DNA from: JAUNBN01 sp036645935
Lineage (GTDB): Bacteria; Bacillota; Clostridia; Oscillospirales; Ruminococcaceae
Assembly (NCBI GenBank): GCA_036645935.1
Contig: JAVXNE010000006.1
Location: 79,440-143,439 of the forward strand
Reading direction: 5' to 3'
DNA: 64,000 nt
A program made the position numbers and the translations under genes. The notes under the pieces are model-generated. The model ran no database searches and was not told where the DNA came from. It saw only the letters and a program-made list of their open reading frames with translations. Below, piece by piece: positions 7,825-15,628 of the stretch. Numbering within the stretch: position 1 is the first letter of the stretch; each line of letters starts with the position of its first letter.

Positions 7825-9203
7825 TTTAATTCACCTACCAGTTTTTTAAAGTGTTCGCCCCTCGCTTCAAAGTTCGGATAAGCGTCGAAGCTTGCAGATG
7901 CCGGCGACATAAGCACAATATCGCCTTCGCGCGCGATCATGTTTGCGCGTTGCACCGCTTGTGCCATATCGGCGACATCCTCAATGGGGCAGCTTGCTCC
8001 AGCCGCCTCGGATTCGGCGCGTATGCTCGCCGCTGTCGGCCCGCAGAGCAGCAGATGCTTCACCCGCAACGCTATCTCGGGCGCGAGCGGCGCATAGGAG
8101 ATGTGCTTGTCATAGCCTCCTGCAATGAGTATAACCTTTTTTTCAAAGGAGCGCAGCCCCGCTATCGTTCTCGTCGGCGACGTTCCAATCGAATCGTTGT
8201 ACCACCAAACGCCATCTTTCACGCGTGTAAGTTCGATGCGGTGCTCGACCCCCGTAAATTCACTCGCAACGTCGCGAATCGTATCATCTCCAGCGAGCGA
8301 AAACACAGCTGCCGCCGCAGTCGCAACATTCTCCTTGTTGTGCTCGCCCGGAAGCTTGATATCCGCAAGATTCATTATGACAGTGCGCTCCCCGTGCACC
8401 GACTTGACGAGGCTGCCCTCGTTGTCGATATAAACTCCGTTGTCAACAGGTCCGAGGTGCGAAAACCACCGCAGCTCGCCTTTCACATCCGCTGCCATCT
8501 CGCGTGTGATGTCGTTGTCGGCATTGAGCACGGCGACGCCGCTCTCGCTCTGCCAGCGCAGCACGTTGCGTTTTGCGTCAACATACTCTTTCATATCCTT
8601 GTGATGATCAAGGTGGTTGGGTGCAAGATTTGTAACCACGGCAAAATCCGGACTGCTGCGCATTGAAATCAGCTGAAAACTCGACAGCTCGACAACAGAG
8701 ATGTCGCTTGGTTCAACCTCGAGAATTCTCGGAAGCAGCGGGGTGCCTATGTTCCCTCCGAGATGCACTCTGTATCCCTGACGCTCGAGAATTTTTGCGA
8801 TGAGCGTGGTTGTCGTCGTCTTGCCGTCGCTGCCCGTAACCCCGATTGTTCGCGCGGGGCAGAGCTTGAAAAAAGTCTCTATCTCGGATGTTACGGTCTT
8901 CCCCTGCGCCACAGCCGCTTGAATCTCTGGTTTTGTGTAATCTATTCCGGGAGAGCGAAAGATTATGTCGGCGTCGCACAAACTCGAGAGGTATCCTTCG
9001 CCGAGTATCGTGGCGACGCCGAGCCGCTTTATCTCGAGAGCAAACTCACCGAGTCCGCGCTCATCCTGCTTGTCGCAAAGAGTTACCTGCGCGCCGTATT
9101 GCGCAAACATAACTATCAGCTCTCGATGGCTGATTCCCGCCCCCAAAAAATATACTTTCTTCCCTTTGATACTTTTAAAATACTCGAGTGCCGTCTGCTT
9201 CAT
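7821..9203 (-). CDS. murD: UDP-N-acetylmuramoylalanine--D-glutamate ligase
   Basis: Cytosolic peptidoglycan ligase that adds D-glutamate to UDP-MurNAc-L-Ala using ATP. The 460-residue protein begins with an N-terminal nucleotide-binding fold (VYFLGAGISHRE), then the ATP loop GVTGSDGKTTT at residues 121-131, LSSFQL, the Mur-family NLAPNHLDHHKDMKEY, and YNDSIGTSPTRTI near the C-terminal domain. I chose the ATG at 9203 because AAGGCGG precedes it at good distance; the frame is open 19 codons further but without a site. It is the first gene of an operon murD-M42-M42-ynbB with its own promoter at 9237-9265. It is isolated from the usual dcw cluster, since no other mur gene is seen. Confidence 0.95.
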   Translation of the reverse strand: MKQTALEYFKSIKGKKVYFLGAGISHRELIVMFAQYGAQVTLCDKQDERGLGEFALEIKRLGVATILGEGYLSSLCDADIIFRSPGIDYTKPEIQAAVAQGKTVTSEIETFFKLCPARTIGVTGSDGKTTTTTLIAKILERQGYRVHLGGNIGTPLLPRILEVEPSDISVVELSSFQLISMRSSPDFAVVTNLAPNHLDHHKDMKEYVDAKRNVLRWQSESGVAVLNADNDITREMAADVKGELRWFSHLGPVDNGVYIDNEGSLVKSVHGERTVIMNLADIKLPGEHNKENVATAAAAVFSLAGDDTIRDVASEFTGVEHRIELTRVKDGVWWYNDSIGTSPTRTIAGLRSFEKKVILIAGGYDKHISYAPLAPEIALRVKHLLLCGPTAASIRAESEAAGASCPIEDVADMAQAVQRANMIAREGDIVLMSPASASFDAYPNFEARGEHFKKLVGELK

Positions 9204-9236
9204 CTCGCACCGCCTTGAATTTGTTATCGGTCTCTT

Positions 9237-9265
9237 ATTATATAGTTGCCCGCCGCTCACCGCAA
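9237..9265 (-). promoter_or_regulatory. promoter of the murD operon
   Basis: On the minus strand TTGCGG (9265-9260), 17-base spacer, perfect TATAAT (9242-9237). Transcription would start near 9230, about 27 bases before the murD ATG. It shows that the murD operon need not be read through from the ESX-like cassette immediately upstream. Confidence 0.7.
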
Positions 9266-9288
9266 CCGGAATATTGCCGCTGAACCTA

Positions 9289-10704
9289 TCAGTTAATCGT
9301 CCAGCGCGCGAGCCGCGCTATCGCCGCCTCGGCGCTCTCGTAATCTTGCGCCTGGCCTTGCAGCACATTTGCCGCTGCAATAAGGCGCGTGCGCTCCCGC
9401 TCAAACACTTTTATCTCGCGATCAGAAGCGTTAATCTGGGAAATCTGCGCATTGGCCTGCACCGCGAGTCCCGCCGCATTTGAGCGCAGCTCGGCCGTGT
9501 CAACCGAAATCCGCTCGCCTCTGGACGAAGAAAACAAATGCGGTGTGATCCGTTTTTTCTGTCCTGTCCGCACCGTCCCGATTATCGCTTTAAGCTCCGA
9601 TAGCCGAGTCCTCACCTTTTCCAACCCCTTGACCGACTCGATAGCCGATTTGAGCACAAGACGCGCTGTCACAAACTCTCCGCGCATTTCGTCGCGCTGT
9701 GATATGTATTCGCCGTTTACAGGTAGGCCGCTTCCAAGATAGCGCTCGCTCGCGTTCATCGCCGCCGTGACGGCCAGCGCTCTGTCGGGTGAAGTTCGAA
9801 TGGCGTCCCACAGCCGCTCTGCCGCAAGTGACACCTGCCCGCGTTCGCAGGAAGACTCTATGCGCAGATCCTCCCCGATAATCGTATACATCTCGTGGTA
9901 ATCCCGAGGCTTATCAGCAGCGTACTGCGATACATACCTCCTGCCCTGCTCGGACACGAGTCTGTCCCCCATCGCGCTCACCGGATCGTTGCAGCACGAG
10001 ATCGAGTATATGCGGCTCACCCGGCGCTCAAAATCAGGAAAATCGCGCTTGAACGCCGCGAGCGCCTCTGCCGAGAAGCCTTGCCCGTTAAAACTGAAAC
10101 AGATTTTCACCTCATCTCGGAAGATCGCGACGAGCTGCGCCTTATTTCCGCCCTTTGAGTGACCCGCGACGATCACTTCTCCCGCTTTCCAGTTGTGTTT
10201 TGCACTCACCCTTGCAAAATAATCAAGCGCCTGAGCTTGCTGTATCGAGAGGAAATCCTCCTCGATAAACGCGCTCACCGCCTCGCCGCGCGAGTCATAC
10301 AAATAAAAAGCATTGGTCTGCCGCTGTCCTGCGAGCGCGATGCCGTTGTCGTTCCATTCTCCCTTTGCCGTGCCTTTGTATGTGACGTAAACGTCGCCCG
10401 AATGGGGATCTTCAAATGTGCATGCGTTGAGACCATCACGGTCGTACCCCATAAGCCAGCTCTGATCATTTATGACAAAATCGCGCGCACATCCGATCTG
10501 CGGAATTTTTTTCATGACACGCAAAAAGCCCTCAAGCACAAAGCTGTCCTGTCTCGCGTCCAGAGAATATGGCTTGCTGCAAATGGCGCGCGCTATCTCT
10601 GCAACCGTCGTCTTGCCGTCAACTGCATCAAATTTAAAATGATGCAGCGCGCACAGCAGCGCCGCAGCGCTCGCGCGCACATCACACAGGATATCATTTT
10701 CCAT
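9289..10704 (-). CDS. Mbeg1-like (DUF2974) alpha/beta hydrolase with WXG-like C-terminal domain, putative secreted effector
   Basis: 471 residues. The N-terminal 300 residues resemble the Mbeg1-like DUF2974 family, a lipase-like alpha/beta hydrolase: VYVTYKGTAKGEW around 106, the nucleophile elbow GHSKGG at 181-186 (Ser183), then NGQGFSAEAL, CCNDPVSAMGD and DYHEMYTIIG offering the Asp and His of a triad. There is no signal peptide or membrane segment. The last 73 residues (399-471) start ISVDTAELRSNAAGLAVQAN and contain LQGQA where WXG100 proteins have the W-x-G turn, flanked by two long helices. The ATG at 10704 has GGGGAGG 7 bases upstream and overlaps the end of the preceding small gene by 11 bases. 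Two WXG100-like genes precede it. I infer a type VII-like exported enzyme; substrate unknown. No EssC-type ATPase lies in the window. Confidence 0.7.
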   Translation of the reverse strand: MENDILCDVRASAAALLCALHHFKFDAVDGKTTVAEIARAICSKPYSLDARQDSFVLEGFLRVMKKIPQIGCARDFVINDQSWLMGYDRDGLNACTFEDPHSGDVYVTYKGTAKGEWNDNGIALAGQRQTNAFYLYDSRGEAVSAFIEEDFLSIQQAQALDYFARVSAKHNWKAGEVIVAGHSKGGNKAQLVAIFRDEVKICFSFNGQGFSAEALAAFKRDFPDFERRVSRIYSISCCNDPVSAMGDRLVSEQGRRYVSQYAADKPRDYHEMYTIIGEDLRIESSCERGQVSLAAERLWDAIRTSPDRALAVTAAMNASERYLGSGLPVNGEYISQRDEMRGEFVTARLVLKSAIESVKGLEKVRTRLSELKAIIGTVRTGQKKRITPHLFSSSRGERISVDTAELRSNAAGLAVQANAQISQINASDREIKVFERERTRLIAAANVLQGQAQDYESAEAAIARLARWTIN

Positions 10705-10906
10705 TCCCGCGCCTCCCCACACGTTTTGCGAGTCGCATGATCAGCGGGTTCAGTTTCATTTTGTCAAGCTTTATAAGCTGATCGAAAAACGAGTTTGCCG
10801 CCTCGCCCTGCCAACTCTCGCGCAGTGAAAAGGCCGCGCTGCGCGCGTCTTGCAGCGCGAGAGCAAATTGTTCGCATGCCATATTGATATTGATATCATC
10901 GCCCAT
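10694..10906 (-). CDS. small WXG100-like protein (ESX-type), WQG turn
   Basis: 70 residues, predicted as two helices joined by SWQGEAANSFFDQL, a clear W-x-G turn of the ESAT-6/WXG100 fold. It is shorter than the usual 95-100 residues, mainly at the N-terminal helix (MGDDININMACEQFALALQDARSAA is written here only by its ends: MGDD to SAA). The ATG at 10906 follows GGAG at about 11 bases; a GTG at 10918 would overlap the stop of the upstream gene but has no site. It lies 8 bases after the first small gene and overlaps the hydrolase start, so the three are coupled. Such proteins normally pair and accompany an exported substrate through a type VII secretion channel, as the Lap proteins do for LXG toxins. 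Confidence 0.65.
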   Translation of the reverse strand: MGDDININMACEQFALALQDARSAAFSLRESWQGEAANSFFDQLIKLDKMKLNPLIMRLAKRVGRRGNGK

Positions 10907-10914
10907 GTTTATTG

Positions 10915-11175
10915 TCACTCCGTCTGCGCGCGCTCGCTTGCACGCGAATGCGCACCATGGTAGCGCTTTGCGCTCTCAAGCAAAAAAAGTCTGGTTTTTT
11001 CAAGTGAGGCACGTGCCTTGCGCATGCGCACAACATCGAAACTGAACCCAAAATCAAATATTGATACTTTCACCCGCTTCAGTTGTTCTATCGAGTCATC
11101 CATCTGCCGAAGATCGTCGGAAATCCGACGCGCCGCAAGCACAAGCGCATCGGGATTAACCTCTATAATAGCCAC
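10915..11175 (-). CDS. small helical ESX-like protein, first gene of the cassette
   Basis: 86 residues, all helical by composition. It begins VAIIEVNPDALVLAARRISD, the pattern with which many WXG100/ESX proteins start (I-x-V-x-P-x-x-L-x-x-A-A-x-x-I). The middle turn reads IFDFGFSF and has no Trp-x-Gly, so assignment to WXG100 is by shape and context. The start is the GTG at 11175, with AAGGAG nine bases upstream; the frame continues 13 codons further without a site. It precedes the WQG protein and the DUF2974 hydrolase in one transcript and may be their targeting partner. The promoter is at 11236-11264. Confidence 0.6.
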   Translation of the reverse strand: MAIIEVNPDALVLAARRISDDLRQMDDSIEQLKRVKVSIFDFGFSFDVVRMRKARASLEKTRLFLLESAKRYHGAHSRASERAQTE

Positions 11176-11235
11176 AGTGTCACACTCCTTATCTCGAGCG
11201 AATGTCCGCTCCATCCTATTATTCTATGCGCTTAA

Positions 11236-11264
11236 AGTATAGCGGGTGATCACTTAAAACACAA
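11236..11264 (-). promoter_or_regulatory. promoter of the ESX-like cassette
   Basis: Minus strand: TTGTGT (11264-11259), 17-base spacer, TATACT (11241-11236). The start of transcription would lie near 11229, about 54 bases before the GTG start at 11175. Confidence 0.55.
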
Positions 11265-11888
11265 CTTTTAACCTCGGTGCAACGCTTGAAGCTAACCGTT
11301 GTCTCAAAGCAGCACACACGCGGCCTTGAAACACCGTGCAGCCCGTCTCTTCCGATAGTTTTGAGCAATATACCGATGAACTCGATTTGTCTGCCGCACA
11401 GCAGACAAATTCGCACCCGCACCTTTCAGTTCGCCTCTCTTATCTGCCACCCTCTAATTCCTAAGCTCCGACCGTCCATTTGTGGGTGCACGGCAGCAAA
11501 ATGCCCCGCGAGGCATAAACATCCCACGCGAGGCTTTTGTGAGCTTCGCAGAAAAAAGCTTTCAACAATGGTTTGGGAGCATCTGCATTACAAGTACAGA
11601 TTGCAGCGCGATGCCATTTCCACCTAATTTTTAAGTTCTTCACACTAAGAGCTTTTTGGCGCCTTATGACAAAGCCTTACAATTTTTCAAAACACTGCCA
11701 CTGTCGTTTGTAATACGGACAGAAATCGCCGCGCACAGGACGCAGAAACTTTATGGCAGAGTGCAGCGGTTTTTAATTGCGCGCGGCTCTCACCTCAAAT
11801 CGAATGCCGTTTGCAGGCGGTGCTGTGTAAGTAATCAACCGCTGTCACACGAGAGGCGCGAGCACCCAGCCGCTGCACCTGCCCACAA
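11265..11888. other. intergenic stretch without a supported gene
   Basis: Frames of up to about 116 codons are open but show no ribosome site, family motif or codon pattern. CGCGAGGC occurs twice (near 11508 and 11529). No clear terminator for the minus-strand transporter is visible just after 11889; this region would be its 3' end. Confidence 0.4.
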
Positions 11889-13268
11889 TTATCTCTGCGT
11901 TTCCGAATGGATGTCCCCTCGCTCTTCGAGCTTGCAAAGAATCTCGGCATAGCTGTCGGGATCTATCTTATATTTTTTCTTGTAGATGATGTATCCCGCC
12001 AAAATACAGATAAGCGGCAGAATCAGCATTGAGAATTTCATGATGAGCAAACCCTCGGCGGTCACATCGGCAGGAGTTTTCGCAGAGTTTATGCCCGATA
12101 TAATCGCTGTGGCAAGCACAACCCCGCTCGCAAGCGCGCCGCCTATCTTGTTGATGAACGGCTGAACCGAAAATGTCACGCTCTCGTTGCGCCGTCCGAG
12201 CTTGAGCTGACCGTATTCAATCGTGTCTGCGAGGAACATGAGCATGAGCAGCTGTATGAACGCCTGACCCAAAAACATGAGCATACCGGAGATTCCAATC
12301 AGCAGCATGTTCATCGGAGCGAGGAAAAAGCACACGTATCCCACAACGACAACGGCAGTCGCGCCCGAATAGAGCTGCTTGCGGGAGAATTTTTTGCTGA
12401 ACAGCGGAAAGACCGCAAGCGCGGTGAGCTGGGACACGCCGAGCACCGCCGCGAACACCGAATACATGTTTTCGTCACCGTAGGCGTATTTGAAAAAATA
12501 TGTTCCGAAGCTCGTGGTCGTGCAGTATCCGATCATAAAGAGTGCCATCGACACCGCGACCCACAGCAGCTGATCATTCCTGAAAATCACACCGAACATC
12601 TCTTTGACCGTCGTGTGTTCCTCTTCTTTGAAATAGCTCTTGTTCTCCTTAACGCCAAAAACCGTTATCATCTGAAATGCGAGCATCAGCCCCGTCACCG
12701 CGAGCGCAAAGATAAACCAGCCCCGCCTCAGATCACCAACCGCCTGTCCGAGCGCATGGGTAACCGGAAGAATCGCGACAACGATCGCAAAAAGTCCAAT
12801 ATTGGCACAAATTCTCGCGAACGCGCCCATGCGCTCGCGCTCCTTTTGGTCAGTTGAAAGCGCAGGAAGCATCGACCAATATGCGATATCATTAGTGCCG
12901 TAAAGGATGTCCCACAAGAGATAAGCCACGGCGAAAAATATTATGTAACGAGCCCCCGTAAGCCCAAAATCTGTAAACATCAAAATCATAAACAAACCGC
13001 CAAGCACTCCGCCTATAACCAGCCACGGCTTGAACTTGCCCCAGCGTGTTTTGGTGTTATCCACGAGCACTCCCATGAACGGGTCATTAAATGCGTCAAA
13101 AATTCTCATGACCGTCAGCACACCGGTCATCCACCACATTGTGGCATCGGGAAGATTGAGCACCTCGGTCAGGTACACAACGAGGAACATGCTCACCATT
13201 GTGTAAAACATATCGCGTCCGATAGTCCCCAGTCCGAATGCGTATCGGTTGCGAGTTGCGTTGTTCAT
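11889..13268 (-). CDS. GPH-family glycoside:cation symporter (MelB-like)
   Basis: 459-residue membrane protein with about 12 hydrophobic segments. The N-terminus YAFGLGTIGRDMFYTMV is typical of the glycoside-pentoside-hexuronide family. The cation-site motif appears as RIFDAFNDPFMGVLVDNTKT with the acidic residues of helix II, and TRWGKFKPW is the conserved loop 2-3 signature. It imports a sugar with Na+ or H+. It is the third gene of an operon behind GH13 and GH36 glycosidases and overlaps the GH36 stop by 4 bases, so alpha-galactosides or alpha-glucosides such as melibiose, raffinose or isomaltose are the likely cargo. The protein ends in a short basic then polar tail. Confidence 0.9.
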   Translation of the reverse strand: MNNATRNRYAFGLGTIGRDMFYTMVSMFLVVYLTEVLNLPDATMWWMTGVLTVMRIFDAFNDPFMGVLVDNTKTRWGKFKPWLVIGGVLGGLFMILMFTDFGLTGARYIIFFAVAYLLWDILYGTNDIAYWSMLPALSTDQKERERMGAFARICANIGLFAIVVAILPVTHALGQAVGDLRRGWFIFALAVTGLMLAFQMITVFGVKENKSYFKEEEHTTVKEMFGVIFRNDQLLWVAVSMALFMIGYCTTTSFGTYFFKYAYGDENMYSVFAAVLGVSQLTALAVFPLFSKKFSRKQLYSGATAVVVVGYVCFFLAPMNMLLIGISGMLMFLGQAFIQLLMLMFLADTIEYGQLKLGRRNESVTFSVQPFINKIGGALASGVVLATAIISGINSAKTPADVTAEGLLIMKFSMLILPLICILAGYIIYKKKYKIDPDSYAEILCKLEERGDIHSETQR

Positions 13269-15628
13269 GACAGTTGCCCTTCCTTTTGGTTGTTGTCTTT
13301 TCTCGCGACTACATAGATGTTTGAGCCACCGTCTCCGAGCATTCGTATGTTGCCGTTGTATCCCGTTCCGATATACTGGCAGTTGAGCTGTGTGCCGTGC
13401 ATGAGCGCCTGTCCGCTGCCCTCGTGTCGCTCGACACAGTCGCGCAGCGCGTAATAGCGGTTGGCAAGGCGTAGCAGCAGCCCGTCGGGTCGCGGCGCAA
13501 ATGGGAGCAGATGCTTCACGAGCGCCCCGAAGCGGCTGACAAACACACGCTGATGTTTGGTTTCGACGGTGTAGCGCACGTCGGGTTCAAGCCCTCTCAT
13601 CGGCAGCTTGTCGCTGCCCTCGGCCGCCCTCGCCTGACTCTGAAAAAATCCGACGAGCGCGATCGAACCGTCATCCGCGATGCACTGCCACACCGTCTTG
13701 TTGTCTTTATTGCAGTCCGCTCGTGCAAATCGGCCGAATTGCAACGTCCTGCGATGCACTTTGTAAAATTCAATCTGTTCGCGCGTCTCGCGCATCTGGA
13801 CAGGGGTGAGGTTGTTGAAATCCAGTTCATAGCCGAGACACCCGAAGCACGCGACATTGAATCGGGTTGCGATGGGCGTCTCGCGCAGCGTCTGGGCATT
13901 GGGGGTTTCCGAGACATGCGCCCCCATGCAAGAGAGCGGGTAGAGCAGCGAGAGTCCGCCCTGTATATTGATCCGTTCGAGCGCATCGGTGTCATCCGAC
14001 GCCCAAATTTGAGGGGAAAAGCAGAGCATCCCCAGATCGAACCGGTTTCCCCCGCTCGAGCAGCTCTCGAACAAAATTTTAGGCCGCGGTCCGAAAATGC
14101 GGGAGAGCACATCGTACAGTCCCAAAATATATCGGTGACAGAACTCGCCGTTGCCCCGTATATGCGGTGAGCACGCGTCGCTCATACGGCGGTTCATGTC
14201 CCATTTCACATACTCGATATTCGCCGAATCAAGCACGCCGCCGACACTCCCCACAATGTAGTCCCGCACTGCCGGATTGCACAGATCGAGCACGAGCTGA
14301 TTCCGTCCGAGGCATGGAATCTTCCCTTCGGTCGTGACGGCATATTCGGGATGCTCGCGAAAGAGACCGCTGTCTTCGTTCACCATCTCCGGCTCAAACC
14401 ACAGCCCGAATTTCATTCCAAGAGCATTTATCTTCTCTGCGAATTTTCCAAGACCCCCGGGCAGCTTTTTGAGATTGACATTGTAATCTCCAAGGCCTGC
14501 GCGGTCGCTGTCTCGCTCGCCGAACCAGCCGTCATCGAGCACAAACAGTTCAACTCCGAGCTTCGCGGCGCGTCTGGCAAGCCGAAGGAGTTTACCCCGG
14601 GTGAATCTAAAAAAATACGCCTCCCAGTCGTTGACAACCACCGGTCTTTCTCTGTTTTTCCACTCCCCTCGCACGATGTGCCTGTTGACGAAGTCGTGCA
14701 GTCGTGAACTAAGTTTGCCAAACCCCGAGTCGCTGTAAGAGAGCACAGCTTCGGGAGTCTCAAAACACTCGCCCTGACGCAGTTCCCACTCAAATCCGAT
14801 CGGATTTATCCCACTCGCCACACGGACGAGGTCGCAGGACGAAAGCTCCAGCGCCGTATAGTGGTTGCCGCTGTAAACGAGATTGAACGCGTAAACCTCT
14901 CCGTATTCCTCGTTTGCGCCGCGCCGCGCAAGCATAAGCCCCGGATTGTGCTTATTTGAACTTGCCCCCGTGACCGACGAGTTGATGTAGATTCCATATT
15001 GCAGCGGGCGGCTGTGACGGTTCGCTTCCTTGATCCAGCCGCCGTCGAGAGTCACGAGGTCGAATCCCTCGTCGGGCATATCCAAAGACATCGAAAGCAT
15101 ACGCTTCATCACGAGAGGGCGCGCGTCGAAGTTTTTAAGCACCGCCCGGCGGGTTATCACGTCGCAATCAAAATAAACTGTATAGAAAAGCTCAAGCGTC
15201 ACATCGCAGCTCGTGTCGCTAAGCGTCACGATCAGCGTCTCGCACTCTAAATCCGCGCCATACGCCGTCGGCAAACTTGCCATTGCGGCGCTCCCTGCAG
15301 AAACATGGTGCTCGCGGTAGAGAAAATCGCTCGCAAATGTCCCGTCCGGCATCTTGATTTCGCACGGCGTTTCCCGAAAATCTCCGCGTCCCATGCCGGA
15401 CCACTCAAGACAGATATTGTCGAGACAATAGGTTTTGTCGCTCTTGTCGTAGAGCACGCTGTCTCCGATCACGATCGTGCGTTTGAGCGCGAGCGTGTCT
15501 GCCGGTGTGTCAAGCGGTATATTCACACCGTAATACAGATGCTCCAAATGCCCAAACTCGGTCGTCCGAAACCAATAGCTCGTGTGCGCGCTTTGCAGCT
15601 TAAAGACGCCGTTTTCAAAGCTTATCAC
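13265..15628 (-). CDS. GH36 alpha-galactosidase
   Basis: 787 residues, full length for bacterial GH36. Hydrolyses terminal alpha-1,6-galactose in melibiose, raffinose and stachyose. The N-terminal beta-sandwich carries LEHLYYGVNIPL. The barrel has FVLDDGWFGERD, FGLWFEPEMVN, VKWDMNR with the nucleophile Asp, FESCSSGGNRFDLGML and IWASDDTDALERI with the acid/base Asp. There is no signal peptide, so it acts on imported sugar. It starts with GTG in a GTGA overlap with the GH13 gene upstream; GGGGGT lies just before. The gene is coupled to the GPH transporter downstream. Confidence 0.95.
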   Translation of the reverse strand: MISFENGVFKLQSAHTSYWFRTTEFGHLEHLYYGVNIPLDTPADTLALKRTIVIGDSVLYDKSDKTYCLDNICLEWSGMGRGDFRETPCEIKMPDGTFASDFLYREHHVSAGSAAMASLPTAYGADLECETLIVTLSDTSCDVTLELFYTVYFDCDVITRRAVLKNFDARPLVMKRMLSMSLDMPDEGFDLVTLDGGWIKEANRHSRPLQYGIYINSSVTGASSNKHNPGLMLARRGANEEYGEVYAFNLVYSGNHYTALELSSCDLVRVASGINPIGFEWELRQGECFETPEAVLSYSDSGFGKLSSRLHDFVNRHIVRGEWKNRERPVVVNDWEAYFFRFTRGKLLRLARRAAKLGVELFVLDDGWFGERDSDRAGLGDYNVNLKKLPGGLGKFAEKINALGMKFGLWFEPEMVNEDSGLFREHPEYAVTTEGKIPCLGRNQLVLDLCNPAVRDYIVGSVGGVLDSANIEYVKWDMNRRMSDACSPHIRGNGEFCHRYILGLYDVLSRIFGPRPKILFESCSSGGNRFDLGMLCFSPQIWASDDTDALERINIQGGLSLLYPLSCMGAHVSETPNAQTLRETPIATRFNVACFGCLGYELDFNNLTPVQMRETREQIEFYKVHRRTLQFGRFARADCNKDNKTVWQCIADDGSIALVGFFQSQARAAEGSDKLPMRGLEPDVRYTVETKHQRVFVSRFGALVKHLLPFAPRPDGLLLRLANRYYALRDCVERHEGSGQALMHGTQLNCQYIGTGYNGNIRMLGDGGSNIYVVARKDNNQKEGQLS

